From contig SAUG01000038.1 in assembly GCA_011316305.1 (NCBI GenBank), forward strand, positions 29,455-93,454: a stretch of DNA of 64,000 bases. Direction: 5' to 3'. The notes beneath the pieces were generated by a model that saw nothing but the letters and a program-made list of their open reading frames with translations, was not told where the DNA came from and made no database searches. The translations under genes and the position numbers were made by a program. Below are positions 12,001-25,862 of this stretch, piece by piece; position 1 is the first letter of the stretch; each line of letters starts with the position of its first letter. This stretch comes from Rusavskia elegans (Eukaryota; Ascomycota; Lecanoromycetes; Teloschistales; Teloschistaceae).

Positions 12001-12629
12001 CGTGGATCATGGCGGTCGACCACGGGCGGGACAAGAGAAGGACCTCGAGAAGTATGAGGATTGTTGCGGCTTGGGGATACCCCATGAGCCGGCTGATGGA
12101 GAAAGCTTGATTGTCTGGAGGGTAGGGGCGAAGGATTCTCGGAGCCAGCTTCCAGTTTCGGAGCGGCAGTTGACGGCTTCTGCGGGCTAGAGCCGTACGA
12201 CTGGTAGGGCCTTCTGCTTTTCGTCTTTTGGGGTGTGGCGGTCGGGGTTACTGTGCTAGAATTGCGTGATACATCGCCGCTTCCCGTTGTAGCTGAGTAG
12301 GCAGTGAAGGGTTTGCGAAAGACGCTCTTGGAAGCTTTCGGCGGTGTGTTGGTACTCGCCGCAGGTGGTGGCATCGGGCTCACCGACCGACTCACAGGCT
12401 GAAAAGTCTGATCCAAGACCTTGACGAAGTTGGAGGGGAACAAGCCAATTGAGCGCTTGTCGCGACGCAATCTTCCACACCAGTAGTTGGAGTCGCCAGC
12501 ATTCAAAGCTTCGATGAGATCGCCTTCGACGAAGCCCAAGTCGCCTTTTGTTTCTCCTCCCCAGCTGTACATGGCTCGGACCCAGCAGGGAAACCCTTGG
12601 GCAGGTAGATTGGGCGCAACAGCAGCCAT
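9036..12629 (-). CDS. cyk3: Cytokinesis protein Cyk3 (SH3 plus transglutaminase-like)
   Basis: One uninterrupted exon of 1197 codons. Cyk3 acts at the division site in actomyosin-ring contraction and septum formation. Residues ~14-73 form an SH3 domain (WVRAMYSWGGETKGDLGFVE, GLFPSNFVKVLD). The middle is a long Ser/Pro-rich disordered region with a proline run near ~225. A transglutaminase-like domain follows around 745-880, with RRGCAEEVAVLVAEMC (~776), NHWWNAV (~823) and WRIMDCS (~837), then a C-terminal beta-rich part. The catalytic Cys of active transglutaminases appears shifted or lost (C then A at the site), as in characterised Cyk3 proteins, suggesting a non-enzymatic role. The plus-strand open frames inside are shadows. 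Confidence 0.92.
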   Translation of the reverse strand: MAAVAPNLPAQGFPCWVRAMYSWGGETKGDLGFVEGDLIEALNAGDSNYWCGRLRRDKRSIGLFPSNFVKVLDQTFQPVSRSVSPMPPPAASTNTPPKASKSVFRKPFTAYSATTGSGDVSRNSSTVTPTATPQKTKSRRPYQSYGSSPQKPSTAAPKLEAGSENPSPLPSRQSSFLHQPAHGVSPSRNNPHTSRGPSLVPPVVDRHDPRPNAPVYDECSPSPPPPPPPVHRVPYQASRAARTPSPAPSMNDRCPTMSRGASPIPPSPGGIGMTPSPLRDAMEDVMTSLQGMEMRQDSPSNNHEPERRILDPWSPEAFEELRVRPQTHSTRPRSSLGLVSARNDKPMFDAYNSRLTSPSGEYSQGPPEIDNHVERMESRLRALQKSDGRPQDELFLPDDSMHPPPVPAKESTFWPRTNSAQGVRPSIVGSVSSNRKLRSRKSAYELGRDMLGRTFTNKSSATNSSSGVQSNATTGTTSSSKTSQSLMSGYSAGGFSATSAGSLARRKGWGSINRNRPMSVVGDRQEDPSGLNKSLPIRSHTTGDIQPPRPNSSAQGAWAGSTVESDGVLGGLTAPKPKKSGFFKKLVESAKTSAASARSSIAAGQMEPPRSPIKNLLPNGVTAIAGGSAARDLGLGGEKSGIDWVQVRRDINRSNSLSRNERVEKAERCQMMDYPVVAPIDVLLESTEGDEGQDGLPLDQPVDFSSVNYQLVDKSARFVNSLPPMTTPASLAQGYVCRPYRSDAQRLRAIFTWVSEKISWEEDFEGEVDTRRVIQMRRGCAEEVAVLVAEMCSAMGLHAEVVRGYLKSPGEAIDLDSVPRPNHWWNAVIVDNGWRIMDCSLASPTNPKRAHYSCAGPQVAENGWFLARPLEACYTHVPQYHEQQHICPPVTPDILLALPCACPPYFKNDIQMVDYDTSLCRIDNLELVQIQFNVPTDIECYAEVEARSYVRDADGDWFESGDTTTTRALAQAEWVAGQKRYTVKAHLPGDEGQGVLKVYSGIRGLMHSFKDNPHPITFAIPIIHTGNNPPYEFLLRHPTPHAQRHDLYVAQPQCKRLAVNNTFVFAVRQHPSSMACTTPPPSAQSPIPFARPSSAMSMISSSVSGSDYFSQASGSSNSHSVQQSQAQSKPAKLAIQAPSGKILRLSRKADNAMSTSDGADGGVWETIIKIGERGTWRGLVLADRSARWCVFGEWECV

Positions 12630-13652
12630 GTTGGACTGTGGGATAGGATAACTCGGGATAGTTGAAGGCAGCGGGCTTGATTCACGGCAACATTCTGGTC
12701 GTTACAAAAGTTTCTTGTTCCGTCGATCCCAACAATAAACGTCCTAATTCACGCATGCAAGAGGAGAGACTGGTTTCAGCCGGAAACTGGGGTCGGAAGT
12801 CTGAGCAGAGAGTTGATGCTCAGGTTCGCAAACTGGCGCCCGAGGGGCCGTTGTGGAAAGTCTGAGTGTTGACATATTGCCTTCCCAGGACTAGCTCCCG
12901 CATCCCGTCCTGAATATAGTCATCTCTATCTTCATCGGACAAAGACATTCTACCAAAACTCACTCACTACTCATTGTGTTTTGTTGGTACTTTTATATTG
13001 TGCTATGTGGTCGGTCGATACTGTATGCCCCTGCTTCCTTTGATCTCAAAGGAATCTCCTTGACCACAAGGCCCTCATCTCTCGGCTAAGACACCCGACA
13101 GCCTCCTCTACGGCTGGGACGTTAATCGGCAATGGCTCGACGCAAGCGGTGGTGTGCTTCAAGTACAGTTCCGTCCAGCTTGTATAGATTCTCACTATGT
13201 ATGCACATGGTCTACGCAAAATTCTGTATGAATGCTGAATGCTCTCCTCCAACATCTGAGCGGGTCATTATCCGTCCAGCTTTACTGCGCCTCAAAACCT
13301 GAAACCTGTTGTATGAAGCCAGATTTCTTTCCAACTTGTTGCACGTCTGTCGTAGACATCCATTCGTTGTACCTCCATAAGCACGAAGGACGTTGGTGTT
13401 TCATGGGCAGCGGTCAGCCATGCGTCCCTTTGAAGACTGCATGAGAAGTACGTCGCTTCTTTTTTGCAGCACTTACTCGAGGTACTTGCTTTACTTTACT
13501 TTCTTCTTCCCCTGTATCTCAATTCAACTTAACCCGCGTTGAATGCGCATATTGGGGAGTTACCTATTGCATCCACTTAGAACATAGGACAGCTTCCTGA
13601 GCCCACTGGTTTCGGCCGCTGCGATGTATTTACCATCTGTACGTCTCACCTG
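12630..13652. other. Divergent intergenic region
   Basis: About 1 kb between cyk3 (minus) and the lysozyme-like gene (plus), which must hold both promoters. Short open frames here have no motif. No RNA gene or repeat was seen. Confidence 0.55.
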
Positions 13653-14441
13653 ATGTGCTTTTCTCCGAGTCTTTCATTGATGACCCAAAAGGGCCTACTA
13701 CTCGCACCACTACTTTTCTTGTGTGGAAGTGCTGCACCTCAAGGCGGTGACTCGAACACCCTTGGTCCTGGCGGTTACATTTGTTTTCAGGGATCGACGT
13801 TTCCACCTCCGCAACAGTGGAAATCGTTTGAGGAATTGGCCACGATCAATCAGGACAGTCTCGGCCCACGCAGCAGCGACATACTCGAGGCTATCAAGTC
13901 ATTCACTATGTCGCCCACGAATGATCTCGATGCGTACGTATTGTTGTGCTACTCACGATTTGTTTTGAAGCTGAACATACTTAGCAAGCACTTCCAATGT
14001 CTCATACTCGTAATGGTTACACAAGAGTCGGGCGGCGCAGTGAATCTTGTGGGTGACCAAGGTCTTTCGCATGGTCTTCTTCAAGTGCAGTTGAGAAACC
14101 CGGACGAGACACCAGTGACATGCGATCCAAACAGCTGTACCAAGGACAAGATTGTGGAGATGCTCCAGCAAGGTGTCTACGGGCACAGTGGCACTGCGCC
14201 TGCGGAGCCCCCCGGTATCGCCTTCTATCTTGGCACAAACAGCCCGGGAGCATCACTGCGGTTTTACAATACGGGTTCCCTGACAGATCCGGACGATTAC
14301 AGTGTCACCCCTGATCTCAAAAGTACGCAAAGCTATGTCAGCGATATAGCTAACCGGCTGTTGGGAGTCTCACCTAAAGAGTTCCCCAACAAGCAATGGC
14401 TGCTGGAGACGTGTGGCTTCCAGCCTGCTGAACAACAGTAA
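13653..14441 (+). CDS. Secreted lysozyme/lytic transglycosylase-like protein
   Basis: Exons 13653-13933 and 13985-14441 with a 51-nt intron. A signal peptide is evident if translation begins at the second ATG (13680: MTQKGLLLAPLLFLCGSAA); the first ATG (13653) adds nine residues. The core resembles the lysozyme-like fold of fungal GH23-type proteins. LILVMVTQESGG carries the candidate catalytic Glu, followed by GLSHGLLQVQ and a Cys-x4-Cys segment. Such proteins cleave or bind peptidoglycan-like glycans and may act against bacteria; activity here is inferred. The intron length is a multiple of three and stop-free, so an unspliced transcript would stay in frame. Confidence 0.75.
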   Translation: MCFSPSLSLMTQKGLLLAPLLFLCGSAAPQGGDSNTLGPGGYICFQGSTFPPPQQWKSFEELATINQDSLGPRSSDILEAIKSFTMSPTNDLDAYVLLCYSRFVLKLNILSKHFQCLILVMVTQESGGAVNLVGDQGLSHGLLQVQLRNPDETPVTCDPNSCTKDKIVEMLQQGVYGHSGTAPAEPPGIAFYLGTNSPGASLRFYNTGSLTDPDDYSVTPDLKSTQSYVSDIANRLLGVSPKEFPNKQWLLETCGFQPAEQQ

Positions 14442-14650
14442 TCGTCCTATCGAGTGTTGCAATTCTCGGAGTCGCATTTCGCTGCGCAGACGGATGTACC
14501 GCCTTGTGCAATGTACACTGGAGCATATCTAACTGGCGATATCACAAGCATTGTTTGAGACTGTGAGTAATCCCAAAAGAGTTTCATCAAGGCTTAATGA
14601 ACTTCGTGGTCACACAGCGCTCTTCAGCACCTCTTGTTCCTTCGTACTCT

Positions 14651-15602
14651 CTAGCTTGTCCGTGATGCTACCTTTGAATCCTCTACCTCCTGTCGGGTCA
14701 TTGCTATGAGTCCTAACCGCTTCATCGACCTCTGCACCGACGCCTCAGCATACGTTTGAAATACTTGCCCAGAGAACGACTCACCATCATACTCGTCGCT
14801 TAAGGTGATCCAATTATGCATCTTCTCCCTCCTGAATTCCGCAAAGTCCCACTCCCCATCCTCCAACTTTTCTTCTCCCGCCACCCAGACGTAAGTCTCG
14901 ACCTCAAGCTCTTCTCCCTCTACATTTTTTTCGCCGGCCTCGTTACCCTCAACATCCAAAATCTTGATCTTCACTCTCCGTCTCTCATACTCGTTCCCTT
15001 CGAAGATGTCAAGACGATAAATGTCTCCATCGGTGAGCCCACGGACGTATGTGCCGCGGACAGTCGACCCCTGTTGGGGGATAACGGCGGGGTAGTCGTA
15101 GTGTAGGACTCTGTGACGGCGGTGCTGATGAAGGAGCGCAGGACGGAAGGAAAGGAGACCCTTTTGGAATGGAGTTGGCGTTGAAGTGCCATAGCAAACC
15201 CGGTAGAGAACTTGCGGTTCCATCTGCTATATCATTTAGAGTGTTCGACAGAGGAATTCGTCATGCTAAAAATGGATCGCAATGAGGGGCGTACAACAGC
15301 CGATACCTCGTTAGGGGATATAGTTCTAACGGTGGTTCAGATATCACTATACAGCTGGAACGTTGGATGAAAACATCATTTTCAACAGAGTCAAAAGAAT
15401 GTGATAACTTGGATCTATATTACAAATACCAGATGTCTTGGACTGGGCGGCCCCCATTGCAATCGATTCTTGTTCTGACAAATGGAAGGAAAGGCATTTG
15501 AGCGTACCAAGGTTCCTGACGACTGATTTCAGCACATGCGAGGGATCGGTTTCGAGGACGTGGGTCCGTACCGTAAAAGAAAGCGCTATGGTCGCCCATC
15601 AT
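14651..15602 (-). CDS. AIG2-like gamma-glutamylcyclotransferase-fold protein
   Basis: Exons 15602-15572, 15515-15508 (8-nt microexon) and 15223-14651 give 203 aa. Without the microexon the conserved motif is broken. With it, exon 1 (...AFFYG) plus TL plus exon 3 (MEPQVLYRVCYG) restores the YGTLM substrate-loop motif of the AIG2/GGCT family. Downstream family motifs include HRVLHYDYPAVIP, VRGTYVRGLTDGDI and LDIFEGNEYERRRV, whose Glu is the likely catalytic acid. Introns are 56 and 284 nt. The family includes gamma-glutamylamine cyclotransferases; the substrate here is unknown. Two adjacent ATGs leave the start ambiguous by one residue. Confidence 0.82.
15508..15515 (-). other. 8-nt microexon of the AIG2-like gene
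   Basis: GAACCTTG lies between a CAG acceptor (intron 15571-15516, branch-like GTGCTGAAAT) and a GTACGC donor. Joined in phase 1 it contributes G-T-L of the invariant YGTLM motif. The reading phase of the whole CDS (612 nt) closes only with this exon. Confidence 0.75.
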
Positions 15603-15964
15603 GACGAGTCAAAGACGACGAGATGTCGTGGGTGGATGACTCTAGGTTCGAAATATCGAAGAGTCTGGAGTAGACCTACTGTAGAGTACGAATGACCTCT
15701 CAATTTGTCATTATCGTTATCGATCTCGGGTGAAACTTAGCGTTAAGATGATGCAGTAGTGTGGCCCCCTGCCAAGACTTGAAGATCTGCTGGCTGAATA
15801 TTTTTCGACTCTCAAGATTACTCGTACAGCCTCTGCGTGGTACTACTTGATAATTGTCCTCGTAACTATGTATAGCTGTCGTCACTGTGTCGCGGTGTCA
15901 CAACGATGAGTAAACATACGGCTGCTTCTACGCTTTTCCTCTGCTTGCTGTGCCGGTCGTCAAT
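15603..15964. promoter_or_regulatory. Divergent promoter region, AIG2-like / PQ-loop genes
   Basis: This 362-bp gap separates two divergently transcribed start codons and must hold both promoters. No specific operator motif is evident. Confidence 0.4.
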
Positions 15965-16864
15965 ATGGCGATCCTCTCCACCTTGATGGGAGTCTTTGCT
16001 CCCATCTTGTGCGTTCAATCCCATCGAAGAATCTCACGATTTTACCGGAGACTGACTCTATGAACACAGTCTGATACTCTCGCCCTTCACCTCCTACACG
16101 GACCAGATCCTGTCTATCCACCGCACTCGGACATCGGCCGGCTTTGCGCTCGATATCCCTGGGATAATGCTCACGGCTTCAATTCTGAAGATATTCTACT
16201 GGCCTGGTGCCCGATATGATATGTCCTTGCTCGTCCAAGCATTCCTTATGATAGGAGTTCAAATGACTCTCCTCAAGGTAGCATTGGACAACCGGCCTGC
16301 GTGGAGAGGAGAGAGGCCGTTTACCGAGATGGGGAAATCATTCGCCCAAACCGGTACAGGCAGGCCATTTGATTTCTGGCAATGGAAGCAGCAACGACCG
16401 TATGTAGCTTTCCTGAAGAGGTCGCGAGCGCTGTCGGAACCGGAGCAAAGCTGACTTTACAGCAAATAACCTGCAGATACTGGGAATATCTTCTCTTTCT
16501 GGCCTTCGGTCTGCTGTCACTCCACGCTCTCTTGCAGCCGGACGGATCTTCGCTCTACACCAGATTCATCGGAGGCCTTGGACTCACCATTGAGGCCACA
16601 CTTCCGCTGCCCCAGCTGTATGCAAATTACCGAGCCCAGTCCTGCAAAGGGTTCCGGTTTTCAGTGTTGGCGAACTGGTTGTTCGGAGACATGATGAAAA
16701 TGGGCTACTTCTTTGCATCTGAGCCGGGCAGGGTCCCGTGGGCTTTCAAGCTGTGCGGTATGTTTCAGGCAGGTTGCGACGCATGTCTGGGTATACAATA
16801 TTGGATGTACGGCGAAGGAGAGACAACCAGTGATGTCGAGACACGCTTGTCAATGAGGGCTTGA
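15965..16864 (+). CDS. PQ-loop membrane protein (Any1/SLC66A2-like)
   Basis: Exons 15965-16008, 16070-16399 and 16477-16864 (introns 61 and 77 nt) give 253 aa. It is a multi-span membrane protein with two PQ-loop repeats. Repeat 1 carries SAGFALDIPGIML, with LDIP in place of the usual PQ; repeat 2 carries the canonical PLPQLYANYRAQSCKGF. Yeast Any1 and mammalian SLC66A2 (PQLC1) act at Golgi/endosome membranes and influence phospholipid asymmetry. The start MAILSTLMGVFAPI is typical. The function here is by homology of fold and motif, not shown. Confidence 0.87.
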
Positions 16865-19070
16865 CAACGATTTCTGTTCCTATCCTGTGGATGCTTGCAC
16901 AGCAGATGGTGGGATCTGGACGAGCACTACGGCTGGGTAATCCAGCATGCAACTGCATGGTGGCCGTCAAGATCCTATATGCTTGCGAAAACCCTGCGGG
17001 TGGGTATAGATGACATGTGGTCCGTGCTTTGGCCAGCAATCACATAATGGCAAGCATCAGTGTTGTCGAAGGCCGTTGCAGAAGGAGCAGGTTGAGAAGC
17101 TTTATGGAGTCGGGCAAGAAGAAGCCTGAATCCGCCACAACGCTGTCTGGTCGTTCTGGTTGGACCTGAGGTACAAGAACGACGCGGGACTGTATTCACC
17201 CGACAACATTATTCGCACCCACCGAGTACGCCTGTTTGCAGAAGGTCGAGTTGGGAGCAGAACTTGGGCCTCAACCGGGTATCTTCGTTACAACAGCAGC
17301 AGTGCAGTACATGTCACCAATGTTGCGGACTGCTGGAGCACGTTCCAATGAAACGGCAACAGCTTGCTACCACAAGCATGCGAGCAATTGACCAAGCGCG
17401 AACTCATCTGTGCTACGCTCGGACTCTGCGGGGCTTTCGATCCATTCTACAGGTTTCAAATATTACTCACTCATCGTGTTAGCGTTTGTCATGATTTGAC
17501 TTGCGATCTCCAGTCGTGCTGCCGTCACATGCGAGTGCTTGGGCCAGAGCGTGGCACGGGTATAATATCGGAAGCCGTTGCCTTGATTGGATCTCCGGGA
17601 CCCTGGGCACATGGCGGGAGGCTTGTGTTTCAGTCTTCGGGGCTTGTGGCGATCAGCTAGTCCTCACATGGAAATACTGGACGTCAGAAAGAAGCCAGCC
17701 AGGACATCTGATCCGAGCAGTTGCCCACCAAGGGGAAATTCTGTCTTCTGCCTGGGGCCTAGGCAAGCGATACGCCAGCTCATGGTCGACGTGTACTGCT
17801 AAAGTCCTTCAGGCTGGACCGGACCTCCATGATACGAGGGACTTCCCAAGCAACCCCAGCGTAACGAGTGCATCGACCAACTGCTACGAATTATGGGTTA
17901 CACCACTCTGCCTACCTTCAGGCCTCAATCATAAGGCTTGAAAAACAAGCTTGGAACATGGATCGGCCTCGCGTGAAATAACCTCCCGAGTTCGGACGAG
18001 AGCATGCGCTAAGGCTAAGGTAGACGTCCAGTGTCGGTTTTTCACCACGAGCACACAAACAAGGTGGTGACTGTATGCTCCGTCTGTCGCCATGATAGTA
18101 CCGTCTTCTCCGGTACACGTCTCACCATGTTATCCAGTCATCTTCGCTGACTCCGGATTGCCACCTCGTCCATTGAACGGACATTTGCGGGATCGACAAG
18201 TGATGCCATTCTTCCATGTCACAAGCGTTGGCGTCAGGCACAGTGTCTCAGAACGATACAACGCCTCTCCGTCTTGACTCATATTGTCGTCCCCGCTTCT
18301 ACTCACGTGGACATGTCGCTGCCATTATGGTCAAACGCAAGCGGGTACCTGACATGAGCATGACGATGAGCATTGTGCCTGAACTGCCCGAAAACATCTA
18401 GGATGCTCGATCCCAGTGGAGTTATCTGTCGATATGGCGTTGCCAGTCAAGTCATACTATAGCTACCGTATCTACTCGGGCAAACATGGCCTTGATCGTC
18501 GTCCTAGCAGCCACCTTCACCCCACAACCCAACCGGTTTATGCTGAAACTGTTGTTGCTAATGACTCGAAGCAGTCTGCTTCGATTCTACGACGCTCGTT
18601 GGCCGCGATGTTTCTATACGCTGCTCTTTCCTCATGGGTATCAAATCTCGGTATCTTGGCCGCATTGTTGCAATTTTACAATTTTGCGTCTACTCATGCT
18701 GAAACAGACATGCCAATTGCTGTGCCATCTCAAGCTCCACCAGGTCTGGCCGACAGAAAACCGGCCGCATCGACGGTGTGTGGTATTGATTGGCTTCAAT
18801 GGCGTCTACAAGGTGAAACCGTCGGCCTCGGCCACCCAGTTAGCAGCCAAGCAGCTCGTCATCTTGCTACGCCTATCCTGCTCATAGAGCATCAAAGAGC
18901 TATAAAACCCCCCTTCGTACACTTCCATTGCAGATTCTTCAATCCAATTCTCTCCATCCCTATCATAAGTTGAACGCGTCCGAGAGTTCGGTCAAATAAT
19001 CCATCCTATCTTTTATTCAATCTCTTTCAAAGCCTCCGTCACCCGCCTTCGCATCGTCCAACCCGCCATC
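16865..19070. other. Long intergenic stretch, no supported gene
   Basis: Open frames up to 185 codons occur (17501-17941 and 18416-18973 plus), but they overlap others in different frames and have no domain, signal peptide or plausible introns. A TATA-like element (CTATAAAAC, about 18899-18907) followed by a CT-rich leader lies upstream of the secreted repeat protein and fits its promoter. Confidence 0.5.
18899..18907 (+). promoter_or_regulatory. TATA-like box of the 19071 gene
   Basis: CTATAAAAC about 165 bp before the ATG at 19071, followed by pyrimidine-rich sequence typical of fungal 5' leaders. Assigned by motif and position only. Confidence 0.4.
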
Positions 19071-19661
19071 ATGCGTTTCGCCGCCATCTGCAGCGTTCTC
19101 TCCCTTCTCGCTGCTCCCCTCGCCATCATTGCAGCTCCGGCTCCAGCTCCAGCAGCCGTAGCAAACCCAGAACCTCATGGTTGGGGTTACGGCAAGGGCC
19201 GTGGCGGTCATGGCCATGGCGGCTACGACAAGGACGAAGTTGAAGATGAAACTGAGGACCAGGGAGAGTTTTTGGGAGGAGCAGAAGCTACAGGCACCTT
19301 CACGGGCTTCGGCGCCGTACCAACGGGCGGGAACGACGACAACGCCTTAGTCGGGAACGACGACAACGCCGCAGTCGGGAACGACGACAACGCCGCAGTC
19401 GCCAACGACGACAACGCCGCAGTCGGGAACGACGATAACACCGCAGTCGGGAACGACGATAACACCGCAGTAGGGAACGACGACAACGCCGTAGTTGGGA
19501 ATGACGACAACGCCGCAGTCGGGGACAGTGTTCCGACACCTGTGGTGCAAGGAAGTACTGGCAATGGAAATATAGTTGGCGCCGGTGCTGATGAGGACGG
19601 CGAGGCCGTCGACGAAGCCACCACTACGACCTCAAGTACTCGCTCTACACCAACGGGTTGA
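19071..19661 (+). CDS. Secreted repeat protein with GNDDNAAV octapeptides
   Basis: A 196-aa single-exon protein. A clear signal peptide (MRFAAICSVLSLLAAPLAII) is followed by an Ala/Pro pro-region. Next comes a His/Gly-rich segment (GKGRGGHGHGG), an acidic stretch, then eight tandem octapeptides of type GNDDNAAV (residues 87-150) and a Ser/Thr-rich tail suited to O-glycosylation. No enzymatic domain is seen. Asp/Asn-rich repeats could bind cations such as Ca2+, and the His-rich part could bind metals; both are inference. Low-complexity secreted proteins of this kind occur in cell walls and as effectors. Confidence 0.65.
   Translation: MRFAAICSVLSLLAAPLAIIAAPAPAPAAVANPEPHGWGYGKGRGGHGHGGYDKDEVEDETEDQGEFLGGAEATGTFTGFGAVPTGGNDDNALVGNDDNAAVGNDDNAAVANDDNAAVGNDDNTAVGNDDNTAVGNDDNAVVGNDDNAAVGDSVPTPVVQGSTGNGNIVGAGADEDGEAVDEATTTTSSTRSTPTG
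19329..19520 (+). repeat. Eight tandem 24-bp coding repeats
   Basis: The eight units are in exact register, 8 x 24 bp = 192 bp, and encode GNDDNAAV variants. Nucleotide differences between units are few (for example GAC/GAT and GCC/ACC), implying recent duplication or homogenisation. Because of the codon pattern, other frames on both strands are also open, producing spurious antisense frames. Confidence 0.93.
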
Positions 19662-21045
19662 GCTTGCGGTATGTTCATCATGAACTAGAACTCCTGTCCA
19701 GATTTTGGCTAATAGGATTTCATAGTCATGATTCACTATCATCTACCTCAAATTCTCAACCCTCCCAACGGCAACAACTCAAAACATACCAAATCCTCCA
19801 TTAACCTCTTCCTCACCCAAGCATGAGACACCGGCGTTCTCTTTTCCATCGGTTCACGATGTCTTTCGTTCGCATCTAAGGATAGGTCTACCTACGTAAT
19901 GGTAGTGGAACTAGAGTCTACGAGTTATCGTGGTCCTTCGATGAGATGTACATAGCCGTGAAACCCACCAATTGATAAAAGTCCACCACGCTTTTTACTA
20001 TTTATTCTTCTACCTTCTTTCCGTACTTGATTGCCTTTGCGCGTAGCTTGGAATACTGTCTCATAGAGTTCCTCAACCTGCCTAAGACCATGTTCTAAAA
20101 TAATCACGCAACGATGGTCATCACGCAACCAACAGGCAAATATATCTTACCTGTAGCAAGCATTATATCGCACAGGGCAAATTCTACGGACTTGAGTTCT
20201 TACCTTATGCTGTTTAGGCTTGTTCGTTTTGTCGTATGTCTTGCTCCACGCACATCGACCAGCTCTTCAGCTCTTGTCTGTCATTCCCTCTCGTAGCTTT
20301 TTGCTTCCTGCACCTGTATCTACATGAGATTATATCACATATCGCACACCGACTCCTTTTAGCCAACGCAAATTCTTCTTTTTTTTTTTCATTTGACGTG
20401 GCGGTGGAAACGATGCTGCGGATTGGGAGAAATATCTTCGGACTTTTCGTTTTTCGAGGAAGTCAGCTGTCCTGGGCGAGGATAGATTGCGGAGGATATC
20501 CTGTGTATAATTAGTTGATATGTATGTATGATTGGGATTTGAGGGATGTATTTGGGAAGGTTCCGGGAGATTCAATTCGGTGACTAGAAATATGACGAAG
20601 CAGTACCCATTTTCCCCGTCACCAGATAAGATAATGTGCGCTCGATTTGACTGGGCCTTCGTTTCGAGACACCTGCAATCAATCATTCTCGCACAAGTGG
20701 TGACGGGAAACGGACGAGCTGCTCCATTTTGATGCACCAATTGAACAGCACCAGTATTTCCAAATACGAATAATATACCACGGGAGTAGGATTCGAATCT
20801 GTTCGAAAGATGATCAAACATCATAAATAGCTGCGCACGCTGGCATATGTACATACAAAATGGTCGCGAGAGGAAGGAACCCTTTATGATTCCCACCCTT
20901 CCTTTTCCGAGATATTTTCTCTTTCCGCATCAAAGTGGTGGAAAAACAAATTCCGTTAAATGACACCGTCCCAGACCATCGCGAGCAATGCTTCGCTATG
21001 AAGAGCAACAAAAAGGAGCCAACATACAATCCACTCGCCCGCGGT
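19662..21045. other. Intergenic, no supported gene
   Basis: A minus-strand frame of 188 codons (20330-20896) and short plus-strand frames lack motifs. A T-run at about 20378-20390 accounts for a lysine run in the minus frame. The region holds the 3' ends of its two convergent neighbours. Confidence 0.5.
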
Positions 21046-25096
<4,051 letters not shown>

Positions 25097-25862
25097 GCTG
25101 TTGCGGAGTGGCGGCGGGCAGCTTTAGATGGGCGCGGAGGAGCCAGGAAAGGTCTACTTTTTTGGCTGACGAAGTATCGACAGATGTGGGGGCCAGTCCT
25201 GCTGATCCACCGAAGGGCGTGTCCACTGGACGGAAAGAAGGGAAAGGTTTTTGGTGGTGTATGCTCTAGATCATCGGCTGACGTATTAATCTTTAGCACC
25301 GTTCTGCAACCCCGTACCTTATGCTGGACGCAGGCATATGTGGATGTGCGCTGTGGGCCTTGGTGTCGTATGGACCTTTTTCGAGCGGAGGGCGAAGGAA
25401 ATAGGGTAGCTATTGTTGCTGGGCAATAGAAGATCATTTATAGTTGGAATCGAGCTCAGCAATCGCATGAGATGGGCGAATCATAAAGTACTGTAGTATT
25501 TGTTCTTGCATACGTCAGGCAAACGTGTTATTCACTATATACGAGGGATTGGGTGACTGATGAGGTCGATTGTGGAGTCATGCTTGCTACCGCGAAGGAA
25601 TCATCGTAATGTCCCCTCAACAGCGGCTTCCGTCATGTGCTATGTAGCATGCAAGAGACAGTGATAATATTAACTTCATGCCTGATGCTATTCGTACACA
25701 AGAAGGAATTTACACCGCCAAGCCTTCCGCCTTACCCCATCGAGATGGTGGCCGGCTACATACATTCAATGTCCCATCAGGTACCCTGAGCTGTTGTGAA
25801 CAGTATCAGGAGACCCAGACCATTGTGTCTCTTTCTCAACTCTTCCGCATGGCAGGAGTGCA
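25097..25862. promoter_or_regulatory. Divergent promoter region ubp15 / PDK-family kinase
   Basis: This 766-bp gap separates two divergent starts. Short frames only; no specific motif stands out. Confidence 0.4.

Noticed and set aside
17501..17941. Plus-strand frame of 146 codons
   Set aside because: No motif or introns; overlapped by other frames of similar length in a gene-poor stretch.
18416..18973. Plus-strand frame of 185 codons upstream of the secreted repeat protein
   Set aside because: Another long frame overlaps it in a different phase, there is no recognisable domain, and its end contains the TATA-like element of the next gene.
19223..19681. Minus-strand frames of up to 152 codons across the 24-bp repeats
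   Set aside because: They are periodic by-products of the coding repeat; the plus frame has the signal peptide and the promoter-like upstream sequence.
20330..20896. Minus-strand frame of 188 codons
   Set aside because: No motif, a lysine run from a T-homopolymer, overlapping frames on the other strand and no splice support.
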